DNA from: Bacillota bacterium
GTDB taxonomy: Bacteria > Bacillota > Clostridia > Christensenellales > CAG-138
Reading direction: 5' to 3'
Assembly (NCBI GenBank): GCA_023416895.1
Contig: JAEZGQ010000033.1
Span: forward strand, 1-21,069
DNA: 21,069 nucleotides
Positions 14,317 through 21,069 of this stretch are shown here, one piece after another. The notes below the pieces were generated by a model. The model worked only from the letters and a program-made list of their open reading frames with translations. It was not told where the DNA came from and ran no database searches. The translations under genes were made by a program, and so were the position numbers. The stretch's first letter is position 1. Every line of letters starts with the position of its first letter.

Positions 14317-14370
14317 AAATGCCCAACGGCATATGTGTCAAAACCTCAACTTAATACTGCTTTGCACACA

Positions 14371-14402
14371 AAAAAGGCCGCTCCGTTTGGAGCGGCCCTT
14401 TT
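14371..14402. terminator. Bidirectional terminator between the AlkZ-related and flagellin genes
   Basis: A 9-bp GC-rich stem (GGCCGCTCC at 14376-14384, complement at 14389-14397, loop GTTT) with A/T flanks. On the minus strand it is followed by at least five T, fitting the flagellin transcript. On the plus strand CTTTT follows. Confidence 0.85.
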
Positions 14403-14452
14403 GAGCGCCTTGTTTAACGTTATAAGATGTTCTCTGCCGGTGTGCTTTGTGC

Positions 14453-15613
14453 TTACTGGAGCAGCTGGAGCACGCCCTGCGGAGCGGCGTTGGCCTGCGC
14501 CAACATGGCGGTGGAAGCCTGCACGAGGATGTTGTTCTTCGTGTAAGAGGTCATTTCCTTGGCCATGTCGAGGTCGCGGATACGGCTTTCGGCAGCCTGC
14601 AGGTTCTCGGCCGAGGTGTCGAGGTTGTTGATCTTGTGCTGCAAGCGGTTCTGGTAAGCACCGAGCTTCGCGCGCTGGGTGGAAACGGTGTTGATGGCCG
14701 AGTTCACGGTGCTGATGGCCGAGCTGGCACTGTCGCGGGTGCTGATGTCGGAGCTGGTCAGCTCAAGCGCGCCTGAAGCCATGTCGCCGATGCTGATGGT
14801 CAAAAATTCGCCCTCATCAGCGCCGGTCTGGATGGTGGCGCCGGCGCCGTCCGCCGTAAACTGGAGTTGGTAACCGTTAAAACCAGCCTCGGAGAAAGAC
14901 CCGCCGGTCTTCAATGTGATTTTGCCAAAACCGTAGCTTGAAAAATCAAGCGTAAGATCTTCGCCAGCGGCAACAGCAGCGGAGGCATAGGTGGTGGTAC
15001 CGCCCGCGGCAGTAACACCGGTGCCGGCAGCTGCGATCGTGGCCGTATGGGCAGTCGTGTTTAAAGTGACGGTGTAAGTCGTTAAGCCGCTGGTGGATTT
15101 GTCGGAGAAGCCGCTGATATCGATTGCGGTGACGCCTTCGCTGCCCGCAACAATATCAGAGCTGGCATCGATAGTAGCAATCTTTGCGCCGAGAGAACCA
15201 TCCAGAATCTTCTTGCCGTTGAACTTGGTCTGATCGGCGATGTCGTCGATTTCCTCGACGAGCGCCTGGAACTCCTCGTTCAATGCCGCGCGGTCAACGG
15301 TTTCATCGTTGGTGTCGGAAGCGGCCTGCACAGCGAGCTCACGCATACGCTGGAGGATGGAGTGGGTTTCGGTGAGCGCGCCTTCAGCGGTCTGCACGAG
15401 GGAAATAGCATCCTGGCTGTTTTTGGAGGCCATGTTGAGGCCCTTGATCTGCGCACGCATTTTTTCGGAAATCGCAAGACCGGCGGCGTCATCGCCAGCG
15501 CGGTTGATGCGGTAACCCGAAGAGAGCTTTTCAGTGGAGCTTGCCACGGAGGCATTGTTGATGGAATACTGCCTGTGGGTGTTGTTGGCCATTGCGTTGT
15601 TAGCAATACGCAT
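14453..15613 (-). CDS. fliC: Flagellin
   Basis: A 386-residue flagellar filament subunit. The N-terminal D0/D1 region (1-140) includes SSGYRINRAGDDAAGLAISE at 31-50 and QRMRELAVQA at 88-97, the segment that in TLR5-stimulating flagellins contacts the receptor. The C-terminal D1/D0 region (about 285-386) ends in the packing helix with LVQASTAMLAQANAAPQGVLQLL. The middle (about 141-280) is Thr/Ala/Gly-rich and variable, probably the surface-exposed D2-like part; it is much shorter than in enteric flagellins. Secretion by the flagellar export apparatus, without a signal peptide, is expected. AAGGAGG precedes the ATG. A sigma-D type promoter and a CsrA-like hairpin lie upstream, and a terminator follows. 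Confidence 0.97.
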   Translation of the reverse strand: MRIANNAMANNTHRQYSINNASVASSTEKLSSGYRINRAGDDAAGLAISEKMRAQIKGLNMASKNSQDAISLVQTAEGALTETHSILQRMRELAVQAASDTNDETVDRAALNEEFQALVEEIDDIADQTKFNGKKILDGSLGAKIATIDASSDIVAGSEGVTAIDISGFSDKSTSGLTTYTVTLNTTAHTATIAAAGTGVTAAGGTTTYASAAVAAGEDLTLDFSSYGFGKITLKTGGSFSEAGFNGYQLQFTADGAGATIQTGADEGEFLTISIGDMASGALELTSSDISTRDSASSAISTVNSAINTVSTQRAKLGAYQNRLQHKINNLDTSAENLQAAESRIRDLDMAKEMTSYTKNNILVQASTAMLAQANAAPQGVLQLLQ

Positions 15614-15620
15614 AGAGAAA

Positions 15621-15652
15621 TTCCTCCTTGATAATAATTCGGCATCCTTGCC
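15621..15652 (-). promoter_or_regulatory. Flagellin ribosome site and CsrA-like hairpin
   Basis: The minus strand has GGCAAGGATGCC (15652-15641): a 4-bp stem, GGCA/TGCC, presenting AGGA in a tetraloop. Its CAAGGATG core matches the CsrA SELEX consensus (ACARGGAUGU). About 12 nt downstream the ribosome site AAGGAGGAA (15629-15621) holds further GGA motifs. This is the two-site arrangement that CsrA uses to repress flagellin translation in Bacillus subtilis. Confidence 0.5.
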
Positions 15653-15731
15653 TTATTTTTGTTGACTGTGAAACCGCCCAACATTCCCGGGCGCTTTCGG
15701 GAACCGAAGCGGTTCTTGACGTCTGCTATTA

Positions 15732-15758
15732 ATATCGGGATATTTTTCGGGTACTTTA
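15732..15758 (-). promoter_or_regulatory. Sigma-D (sigma-28) promoter of the flagellin gene
   Basis: On the minus strand TAAA (15758-15755) and CCCGATAT (15739-15732) are separated by exactly 15 nt. This matches the sigma-D consensus TAAA-N15-GCCGATAT at 11 of 12 positions. The leader of about 110 nt contains a further small hairpin, AACCG/CGGTT. Confidence 0.8.
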
Positions 15759-16004
15759 GCGTGAATTTTATGAATTTTGTAAAATGTTCCCATTTCTTCG
15801 CAGGACAAGCATACACCACGCAACGTTATATGTAAGGGCTGATACGGATTCCTCGCGAACAAACGTAGAACCGTTCGCACCCGTTTTGTAGAGGACTATA
15901 CCTTTTCGGCGGTTCCTTTGCCCCAAAAAGCCCCCGCTTGTTACCGCCTTCCCGTTTTTTTCGCCAAAAACTAACAAAAAGAGAAATATTTGCCACAAGG
16001 GTAT
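15759..16004. other. Non-coding stretch upstream of flagellin and the anchored surface protein
   Basis: No gene is seen here. The only structure noted is an inverted repeat, GCGAAC/GTTCGC (15855-15860 and 15873-15878) with a 12-nt centre. The ends carry the flagellin promoter and, on the other side, the possible promoter at 16005-16031. Confidence 0.4.
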
Positions 16005-16031
16005 TAAGTGCGGGACGGGGATCTTCGATAA
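16005..16031 (+). promoter_or_regulatory. Possible sigma-D-like promoter of the anchored surface protein
   Basis: TAAG at 16005-16008 and TTCGATAA at 16024-16031 are spaced by 15 nt and match the sigma-D consensus at 9 of 12 positions. The spacing to the AAAGGAG ribosome site (16055 onward) is sensible. This is suggestive only. Confidence 0.3.
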
Positions 16032-16068
16032 TTAATAGTGTATCGCTATTACATAAAGGAGTTTTGAT

Positions 16069-16623
16069 ATGTCGTCAATAAAAACCCGCCCCACAGCACC
16101 TGCAGGCAAAAAGCAGGGCGCTTCCGCCGCACCGAACGTGAAGCGCATTTTGCTGATCGTTATACCGGTTGTGGTGCTTGCCGCGGCCGTGGTCGTATTC
16201 CTTTTAACGAGACCGGATAAGGCGGGCACAGACACTCCACAGGCTACGGACGACCGTCCCACCGTTGTGTCCAGCGACAACGCGCAATCGGTAATGGATT
16301 CCATTGATAAGCCTGTGGAAGACGGCTCTTATCAGGTGACCATGAACCTCACTTGGGTTTTTGACGGAGAGTCTTCCGACGCCTACGTGGAAAATTCCAG
16401 AAACAATACCCGCACTGTGTACTTCGATGTTTTCCGTGCCGATACAAACGAGCTCGTGTATTCCTCGCCGTATATTCCCGTGGGCGAAAAGCTCAGCGGC
16501 TTTGCGCTGGATACGCAGCTTGAGCCGGGAAGCTACAATGGTCTTGTGACCTATCATTTGGTTGACGATGACCACAACGAAGTCAGCAGTCTATCCGTCA
16601 CGGTGAAGCTGGATGTCAAATAG
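16069..16623 (+). CDS. Membrane-anchored extracytoplasmic beta-domain protein, unknown function
   Basis: A 184-residue protein. A basic cytoplasmic N-terminus (1-25) is followed by one strong membrane helix (about 26-46), with no signal-peptidase site, so the protein should stay anchored. A Thr/Asp-rich stalk (47-85) leads to a predicted all-beta domain (86-184) with short alternating strands (TVYFDVFRAD, ELVYSSPYIPVG, GSYNGLVTYHLVDDD, SLSVTVKLDV). From memory, similar domains occur beside secreted surface proteins in Bacillota, but no function is assigned. The start is fixed by AAAGGAG. The gene is 188 nt ahead of a secreted Ig-domain protein on the same strand, between flagellin and fliF, so an envelope or surface-assembly role is inferred. 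Confidence 0.8.
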   Translation: MSSIKTRPTAPAGKKQGASAAPNVKRILLIVIPVVVLAAAVVVFLLTRPDKAGTDTPQATDDRPTVVSSDNAQSVMDSIDKPVEDGSYQVTMNLTWVFDGESSDAYVENSRNNTRTVYFDVFRADTNELVYSSPYIPVGEKLSGFALDTQLEPGSYNGLVTYHLVDDDHNEVSSLSVTVKLDVK

Positions 16624-16811
16624 CGCACCATGTATGTGATGGAGAAATTGTCGAGGGGAAGAGGAGAAAAGTCAAAAACCGGAGAGGAGGCAAAAAAAGG
16701 AATTTTTCGTTACCGATGTGCTGTGCGCCGTGTTACGTAAAGGACTATGTGCAGGCGCACGGGGAGCATGAACAGGCTCACACAAAAAATATTCAAGGAG
16801 GAAACAAAAAA
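16624..16811 (+). other. Non-coding purine-rich spacer between the two surface-protein genes
   Basis: The first part is purine-rich with several GGAG-like runs. A weak sigma-D-like pattern (AAAA, 15 nt, ACCGATGT) ends near 16719. An inverted repeat, GTGCGCC/GGCGCAC (16723-16729 and 16754-16760, 24-nt loop), follows. The true ribosome site AAGGAGG lies just before ATG 16812. No terminator is seen, so the two genes may be co-transcribed. Confidence 0.35.
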
Positions 16812-18662
16812 ATGTTTAACCAAACAAGGAAACTGATCGCGGCGGTCATGGCGCTTATCTTGCTTGCGCTGCCGTTGCAAACGGCTCTCGCTGATCCCAT
16901 TCAAAATGAAATCATAATCGGCAATGCGGGCGTCGATTACATCGATCCTACGAAAGTTATCAGCTTCACGCTTCCCACCGACGCTTCGCTTGGCTTCACG
17001 CTGGATCCGCAAAACCTTGCCGCAACGCAGGGCGTTGGCGCGTGGGATCCCAGCAAAGGCGGCTCCATCATTCCCGCAGCCGTCAATATCGTTGCCAATA
17101 TGAGTGCCGTGCCCCTCAAGGTCACTGTACACTTTACGCTGAGCGACAATTCAACCGATAACAAGGTTGTTCTGGTCGGCGATGAAAACGCCGTAAACAC
17201 CGGCACGGCCAAGAACATGTACCTCTCCTTCGTACCCGCCAAAGGAAAAACCTCCATCGCGATGTCATCGATTGCCGCACTTGAAAATCCCACGTATGTG
17301 CAAGGTGAAAGCGGGGACAAAGTCTTCGCTACTCCGACGGATTTAGATTTAATTGCTGAAAGTGCGGCTGCTGCTCAATTCGGCGAGTTCGTTGCGACGG
17401 GTACCAATCTTTACTATCAGGTTCAGGTGCCCGCGCATGCCGCGGTACCGGCAACGGTGCAAACCACTGTGTCGGCATATGCGGCCGGCTTGGGGGCTAC
17501 TGACTCTGCCGCTGTACTTACGGATATGACTGCCGGTACAGATTTGGCCTTCGCACTGGAGCAGGCGGACTATTACGTACTTAGGACAGCCGGCGGTTAC
17601 GAGCTTGTATATGACGACGATGCCAGAAACGACAATTACGACACTGGCTCGTTCATGCTCGGCGGCATTATCAACAAAAACGCAGACTGGTCCGGCTATG
17701 ACGACGAGACCAAAATCAGCGTTACGGCCACGTATTCCTTTGAGGTCATGACCTCGACTGACTATGATGCTGTGGAGCCTATAGATGGCACCTACAATTC
17801 CATTTCCCTCGCGACCGTTTCCGGCGTTGAGATAACGGATGGCGACGTTTCCGTACTCCCGGGCGGCAGCCACACCTTTTCGGCTTCGGTGGACGGCACA
17901 AACAACCCCAGCCAGGCAGTCACTTGGACCATTGAGGGCAGTGTTGCTGAAGGCACCGTGATTAACTCTACGACCGGCGCCTTGACTGTGGATGAGAATG
18001 AAACGGCTGTGTCCTTCACGGTAAAGGCGACATCTGTAGCGAATAGCGCCGTGTCCGACACCGTAACTGTAACGATGGGCGAGCCCCCCGCGACCGTAAC
18101 GAGCGTGGCGGTAACCCCCGACACGGCGAGCGTAGCCAAGGGCGGCACACAGCAGTTCTCGGCTGTGGTGACCGGCACCAATGACCCCGCGCAGACTGTT
18201 ACGTGGAGCGTTAGCGGCGGCTTAAGCACAATCACCGAAGACGGCCTTTTGACCGTTGCGGCGGGCGAAACTGCTTCGGCACTGACGGTCACGGCAACCT
18301 CGACGCTGGACAACTCCAAGTCCGGCACGGCGACCGTTACGGTAACCACGCCCGTAACACCCGGCTTTACGGATGTGGGCGGTACGGCGACCGTATCCAA
18401 GACCTACACCTATTCAAAGACGACCAACGCAGGTGAGGATTTGACGATCGGCTTTAACTTTGCAGGCAATACCATCACCAGCTTTGCACTAACCTCCGGC
18501 ACCGGCACCGCTCCGGTGGCAGGCGTGGGCTACGAAACTACCGGCAGCGCCATCGTCTTGAAAGCGTCCTACATAAGCGGCCTCAGCACGTCGAACAGCA
18601 AGGTCTACACGATCGAGGTAAACGGTGTCAGTTACACACTGAACCTCAAAGTGAATTCCTAA
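16812..18662 (+). CDS. Secreted surface protein with BIG2-like and X2-like Ig domains
   Basis: A 616-residue protein with a clear signal peptide (basic MFNQTRK, hydrophobic 8-22, cleavage likely after the ALA at 25-27). Residues 28-330 form an unfamiliar beta-rich N-terminal region. Two bacterial Ig-like (BIG2-type) repeats follow at about 335-422 and 428-513, each with the pattern SV-x-P/GG-x-HTFSA or QQFSA, then AVTWTIEG or TVTWSVSG, then a T/A-rich strand. Residues 524-614 resemble the X2 (CBM_X2) Ig-like module, with AGEDLTIGFNFAGNTITSF and VLKASYISGLST. There is no cysteine, LPXTG signal or SLH repeat, so it is released or held non-covalently. ATG 16812 is chosen for its AAGGAGG site; an in-frame ATG at 16716 lacks a signal peptide and a ribosome site. 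Adhesion or a surface-layer role is inferred. Confidence 0.85.
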   Translation: MFNQTRKLIAAVMALILLALPLQTALADPIQNEIIIGNAGVDYIDPTKVISFTLPTDASLGFTLDPQNLAATQGVGAWDPSKGGSIIPAAVNIVANMSAVPLKVTVHFTLSDNSTDNKVVLVGDENAVNTGTAKNMYLSFVPAKGKTSIAMSSIAALENPTYVQGESGDKVFATPTDLDLIAESAAAAQFGEFVATGTNLYYQVQVPAHAAVPATVQTTVSAYAAGLGATDSAAVLTDMTAGTDLAFALEQADYYVLRTAGGYELVYDDDARNDNYDTGSFMLGGIINKNADWSGYDDETKISVTATYSFEVMTSTDYDAVEPIDGTYNSISLATVSGVEITDGDVSVLPGGSHTFSASVDGTNNPSQAVTWTIEGSVAEGTVINSTTGALTVDENETAVSFTVKATSVANSAVSDTVTVTMGEPPATVTSVAVTPDTASVAKGGTQQFSAVVTGTNDPAQTVTWSVSGGLSTITEDGLLTVAAGETASALTVTATSTLDNSKSGTATVTVTTPVTPGFTDVGGTATVSKTYTYSKTTNAGEDLTIGFNFAGNTITSFALTSGTGTAPVAGVGYETTGSAIVLKASYISGLSTSNSKVYTIEVNGVSYTLNLKVNS

Positions 18663-18688
18663 TCCATCGCTAACATCTAAGCGACCAC

Positions 18689-18728
18689 GGCACCCGGCGG
18701 CAAACATTTGCCGCCGGGTGCCTTTTTT
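18689..18728 (+). terminator. Strong terminator after the secreted surface protein
   Basis: A perfect 16-position inverted repeat (18689-18704 and 18707-18722) followed by TTTTTT. It separates the surface-protein unit from the fliF promoter. Confidence 0.95.
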
Positions 18729-18854
18729 GTGTGCATTCGGGCGGTTTACCATACCCACCTCAGAAACATGAAGCAAAACATCGCCGCCCTTACAAACAAA
18801 GCGGGTGACTGTTTGCCGACCCTCCCCTCGCGCTCTCCCCTCTCAAATTGGGTA

Positions 18855-18883
18855 TTGAATTGCATCATATGGTGGTATACAAT
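18855..18883 (+). promoter_or_regulatory. Sigma-A promoter of the fliF operon
   Basis: TTGAAT at 18855-18860 and TACAAT at 18878-18883 are separated by 17 nt. The start near 18890 gives a leader of about 125 nt. An early flagellar operon under the vegetative sigma factor is the usual order in Bacillota. Confidence 0.6.
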
Positions 18884-18907
18884 AGAATTATTACATAATA
18901 TTGTATA
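18876..18907. promoter_or_regulatory. Dyad across the fliF -10 and start point
   Basis: TATACAATA at 18876-18884 and TATTGTATA at 18899-18907 form a perfect 9-bp inverted repeat with a 14-nt centre. One arm covers the -10 hexamer and the other lies just past the predicted start, which suits a repressor that blocks the fliF operon. Confidence 0.5.
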
Positions 18908-18910
18908 AAC

Positions 18911-18933
18911 TGCTGTTAATCAGCATCTTTTTT
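18911..18933 (+). promoter_or_regulatory. Terminator-like hairpin in the fliF leader
   Basis: A 5-bp stem, TGCTG/CAGCA (18911-18915 and 18921-18925), is followed by TC and six T. It lies about 20-45 nt after the predicted start of the fliF transcript. The stem is short, so it may act as an attenuator or pause site, or have no role. Confidence 0.3.
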
Positions 18934-19013
18934 GTGAGAAATTTGGCAAACGGTTCAATATTTATGCAGTGACCGCGGTTCGGTCGAAACTTGAGATCAA
19001 CGGGTGGGCTAAT

Positions 19014-20810
19014 TTGGCAGATTTTTTGAAGAATACCTTTAAAAAGATCGCGGAGCGTTTCAAAAGCCTCACGAAGGGCCAAAAAACGCGGCTCATCGTG
19101 TTGGTGGCGCTGGTCGCTGCCATCGTCGTGGCGGCGTCCGTGCTTTTAAACCAGAAATCCTACGATGTGCTCTACAGCGGTATGGACACCGCGGACGCGG
19201 GCGAGGTGCTTTCCATGCTCACGGAAATGGGCGTGGACGCGAAGACCCAAGGCTCCGACACCATTTTGGTGGAAAGCTCCAGGGCCGACAGCATACGTAT
19301 GCAGTTGGCTGCTGACGGCTACCCAAAAAGCGGTTACAATTTTGATATTTTTAAACAGGCAAGCGGTCTTGGTGCAACCGACATGGAAAAGCGGGTCTAC
19401 TACCAGTTTCAGCTCCAGTCGAACATCCGTGACGCCATTTTGACCATCGCCAAGGTGAAGGACGCGGTCGTCACCCTCTCGATTCCTGAAGACAACACCT
19501 TTGTTTTGAACACCGATGAAACACCCACCACGGCAGGTGTCATCCTCACGCTTAAAGAGGATGAAACGCTCACAAACGCCGAGGCGCGTTCCATTGCCGA
19601 AATCATCGCCAAGAGCGTAAGCGGGCTTGCGCTTGAAAACGTACGCATCATCGACTCGGACATGAACCTTTACGACCTTAACAAAAATGACGATGACTTT
19701 GCAAACGTCGGCGACCAGCTTGCCTTACAAAAGGCCGTACAGCTAAGCCTGAAGGAGCAGGTCGTAAACCTGCTATCCCCCATCTTCGGCGACAAGGGCA
19801 TTCTTGCCGAAGTAAACGTGACGCTCAACTTCGACAACGAAACCTCGGAATCCGTGGTGTTTCAGCCGCCCGTTGAGGGCAGCGAGGAAGGCCTGGCGGT
19901 GAGCATGCAAGAGCTTGCGGAAACCGTAAAGGGCGAAGCCGCCGCGGGTGAAGTGGCCGGCACCGAGTCAAACGGCGCAGGAACCACCACCTACCCAAGC
20001 GTGGATGCGGATGAGGATTCCGTTTATTCCAAGGTCACCAGGGAGGCCAATTACGAGCTGAACGAAACGAAAACCCAAATCGAAAAGGCCAAGGGGCGCA
20101 TCAGCGGCCTTTCGGTTTCGGTGATCCTCGACAGCTCGACCATAGAGGAGGATTATACCGAAAACGTGAGAAACCTCGTTGCGACAGCCATCGGCGTTGA
20201 TATCGAGCGCATTACGGTGGACAGGCTCCCGTTTTTGCAGCTTGACTCCTCAAGTAGCGACGTTTCCGCCGCGCTTGACGCACAGAGGCAGCTTTTGGAG
20301 GCCGCCAATCAGGCGCAGCTTCTAAAGAGCCTCATCACGGCAGGCACGGTGATCATCGTATTTTTGCTGCTGCTTGCAGCCATCCGCACGCTCACAAAGC
20401 CCGCGCGTAGCGTGAAGGAGATTGAAGCTCCCGAGTATGCAGGAGAGTATGTGGATGAACCGGTATATTATGATGAAAGCGACGAAGACCTAGGCGAGAC
20501 GGAGGAACTTACCGGCGCAACGGTGGATTACGCGATTGGCGAGGAAAACGAGCTGCCGCCCGTCGCAGGAAAGCGCAAGGGGCGGCTTTCAAAGAAGGCT
20601 GCTGCCGAGCAGGCTGCGCTTGAACAGGCCGCGCTTGAACAGGCTGCACTCGAAGCCGCACAAGTTGCACAGGCCGCAGAGGAAGAACTCATCATTCCCG
20701 AAATCGAGATCAAAAAGGACACAAACCTCAAACAGCTAGAAAACTTCATCGACAAGAACCCGGAGTCGGTTGCGCTTCTGCTTCGCAGCTGGCTATCGGA
20801 TGAAAGGTGA
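19014..20810 (+). CDS. fliF: Flagellar MS-ring protein FliF
   Basis: The MS-ring subunit that anchors the basal body in the inner membrane and houses the export gate. From TTG 19014 it has 598 residues: TM1 at about 26-45, the YscJ/FliF-like ring-building domains at about 48-220, the FliF-specific periplasmic domain with a low-complexity loop (about 285-335), TM2 at about 439-457 and a cytoplasmic tail. The final segment (568-598, with LENFIDKNPESVALLLRSWL) is the FliG-binding helix. TTG is preferred because MADFLKNTFKKI resembles other FliF N-termini and GGGTGGG precedes it; GTG 18969 is an alternative without a ribosome site. The linker between TM2 and the FliG-binding end is unusually long, with acidic and Ala/Glu/Gln-repeat parts. 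fliG follows after 5 nt. Confidence 0.95.
   Translation: MADFLKNTFKKIAERFKSLTKGQKTRLIVLVALVAAIVVAASVLLNQKSYDVLYSGMDTADAGEVLSMLTEMGVDAKTQGSDTILVESSRADSIRMQLAADGYPKSGYNFDIFKQASGLGATDMEKRVYYQFQLQSNIRDAILTIAKVKDAVVTLSIPEDNTFVLNTDETPTTAGVILTLKEDETLTNAEARSIAEIIAKSVSGLALENVRIIDSDMNLYDLNKNDDDFANVGDQLALQKAVQLSLKEQVVNLLSPIFGDKGILAEVNVTLNFDNETSESVVFQPPVEGSEEGLAVSMQELAETVKGEAAAGEVAGTESNGAGTTTYPSVDADEDSVYSKVTREANYELNETKTQIEKAKGRISGLSVSVILDSSTIEEDYTENVRNLVATAIGVDIERITVDRLPFLQLDSSSSDVSAALDAQRQLLEAANQAQLLKSLITAGTVIIVFLLLLAAIRTLTKPARSVKEIEAPEYAGEYVDEPVYYDESDEDLGETEELTGATVDYAIGEENELPPVAGKRKGRLSKKAAAEQAALEQAALEQAALEAAQVAQAAEEELIIPEIEIKKDTNLKQLENFIDKNPESVALLLRSWLSDER
20598..20657 (+). repeat. In-frame pentapeptide repeat in fliF
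   Basis: Four 15-bp units encode AAAEQ, AALEQ, AALEQ and AALEA (residues 529-548). The units are similar but not identical in DNA (synonymous changes such as gct/gcc and ctt/ctc), so the repeat is not a very recent slippage product. It probably forms a helix in the FliF tail. Confidence 0.8.
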
Positions 20811-20815
20811 CGGGC

Positions 20816-21069
20816 ATGGCCGGAAACGATACGCTTAGCAACAAAGAAAAAGCGGCGATTCTCATGATCACGCTCGGCAAAGAACACGCGGCCACGCTTT
20901 ACAAAAGCCTGACCGAGGATGAAGTTGAGCAGCTTACCTTAAGCATTACGAGCATGCGCCGTATTTCAGCCGAGGTAAAGGAATCCGTTGTTGCGGAATT
21001 CCTCGAGGTTTGCATGGCGCAAAAGTTCATTTCCGAGGGCGGTATTGACTACGCCAAGGACATTTTGGA
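20816..21069 (+). CDS. fliG: Flagellar motor switch protein FliG (N-terminal part only)
   Basis: The first 84 codons of FliG, cut by the right edge of the window. FliG sits on the cytoplasmic face of the MS ring, binds the FliF tail through its N-terminal domain and transmits torque from the stators. The visible LSNKEKAAILMITLGKEHAATLYKSL (shown here only in part: residues 7-18 and 20-31 carry it) and EDEVEQLTLSI segments are the characteristic N-terminal helices that accept the FliF C-terminal helix. ATG 20816 follows the fliF stop by 5 nt, with AAAGGTGA as ribosome site overlapping the end of fliF, so translation is probably coupled. This order (fliF then fliG) is the classic flagellar operon. 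Confidence 0.95.
   Translation, partial: MAGNDTLSNKEKAAILMITLGKEHAATLYKSLTEDEVEQLTLSITSMRRISAEVKESVVAEFLEVCMAQKFISEGGIDYAKDIL

Noticed and set aside
14330..14365. Eleven-codon frame after the AlkZ-related gene
   Set aside because: No ribosome site beyond chance, very short, and located directly before a terminator.
15855..15878. GCGAAC/GTTCGC repeat considered as a LexA (SOS) box or as a second copy of the flavin-reductase dyad
   Set aside because: LexA sites in Bacillota need GAAC and GTTC four bases apart; here the spacing is far larger. The arms resemble the ends of the dyad at 12907-12936, but the spacing and inner bases differ.
16624..16811. Possible c-di-GMP riboswitch before the secreted surface protein
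   Set aside because: Riboswitches of this type often precede surface and motility genes, so I looked for the conserved core. Only a 7-bp stem with a 24-nt loop and purine-rich runs were found, with no match to the GEMM core.

Overview
The window most likely comes from a flagellated, strictly anaerobic, fairly GC-rich member of the Clostridia (Bacillota). The grounds are an HndD-type [FeFe] hydrogenase, a class II fructose-bisphosphate aldolase followed directly by a small acidic DUF1292 protein, purine-rich Shine-Dalgarno sequences (AAGGAGG-like), near-consensus sigma-A promoters, a sigma-D type flagellin promoter and FliF/FliG. A Christensenellales-like or other GC-rich clostridial lineage is a guess; no rRNA or tRNA is present to settle it.

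Layout. (1) 1-2929, minus strand: a three-gene operon of a polyprenyl-phosphate-type glycosyltransferase, an M29 aminopeptidase and a uridine-kinase-like P-loop protein that runs off the left edge. It is led by a roughly 190-nt leader with three consecutive stem-loops. (2) 3287-4629, plus: fba and a DUF1292 gene between a clear promoter and a clear terminator. (3) 4661-5791, minus: an ECF-type sigma factor and a two-helix membrane protein. (4) 5879-8207: a MATE exporter divergent from a BmrR-like MerR regulator. Their promoters overlap; the exporter promoter has the 19-bp spacer and dyad typical of MerR-activated promoters. (5) 8302-9234, minus: an EamA/DMT transporter. (6) 9439-11178, minus: a solitary multi-cluster [FeFe] hydrogenase subunit with a possible Rex operator on its promoter. 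(7) 11531-14316, plus: an MmcQ/YjbR protein overlapping a WYL regulator, then a flavin-reductase-like protein and an AlkZ-related protein behind a large dyad. (8) 14453-21069: a flagellar and surface region with flagellin (minus), a membrane-anchored protein and a large secreted protein with Ig-like domains (plus), then fliF and the start of fliG (plus).

Functionally the window is mostly housekeeping plus locally regulated stress, transport and motility modules. The best regulatory signals are the MerR/MATE divergent promoter pair, the sigma-D promoter and CsrA-like hairpin in front of flagellin, the dyad across the fliF promoter start region, the dyad before the flavin reductase, and the structured leaders before the glycosyltransferase and hydrogenase genes. 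The least explained genes are the two surface-protein genes between flagellin and fliF and the ECF sigma/membrane-protein pair. I found no CRISPR array, insertion sequence, prophage gene, tRNA or rRNA.
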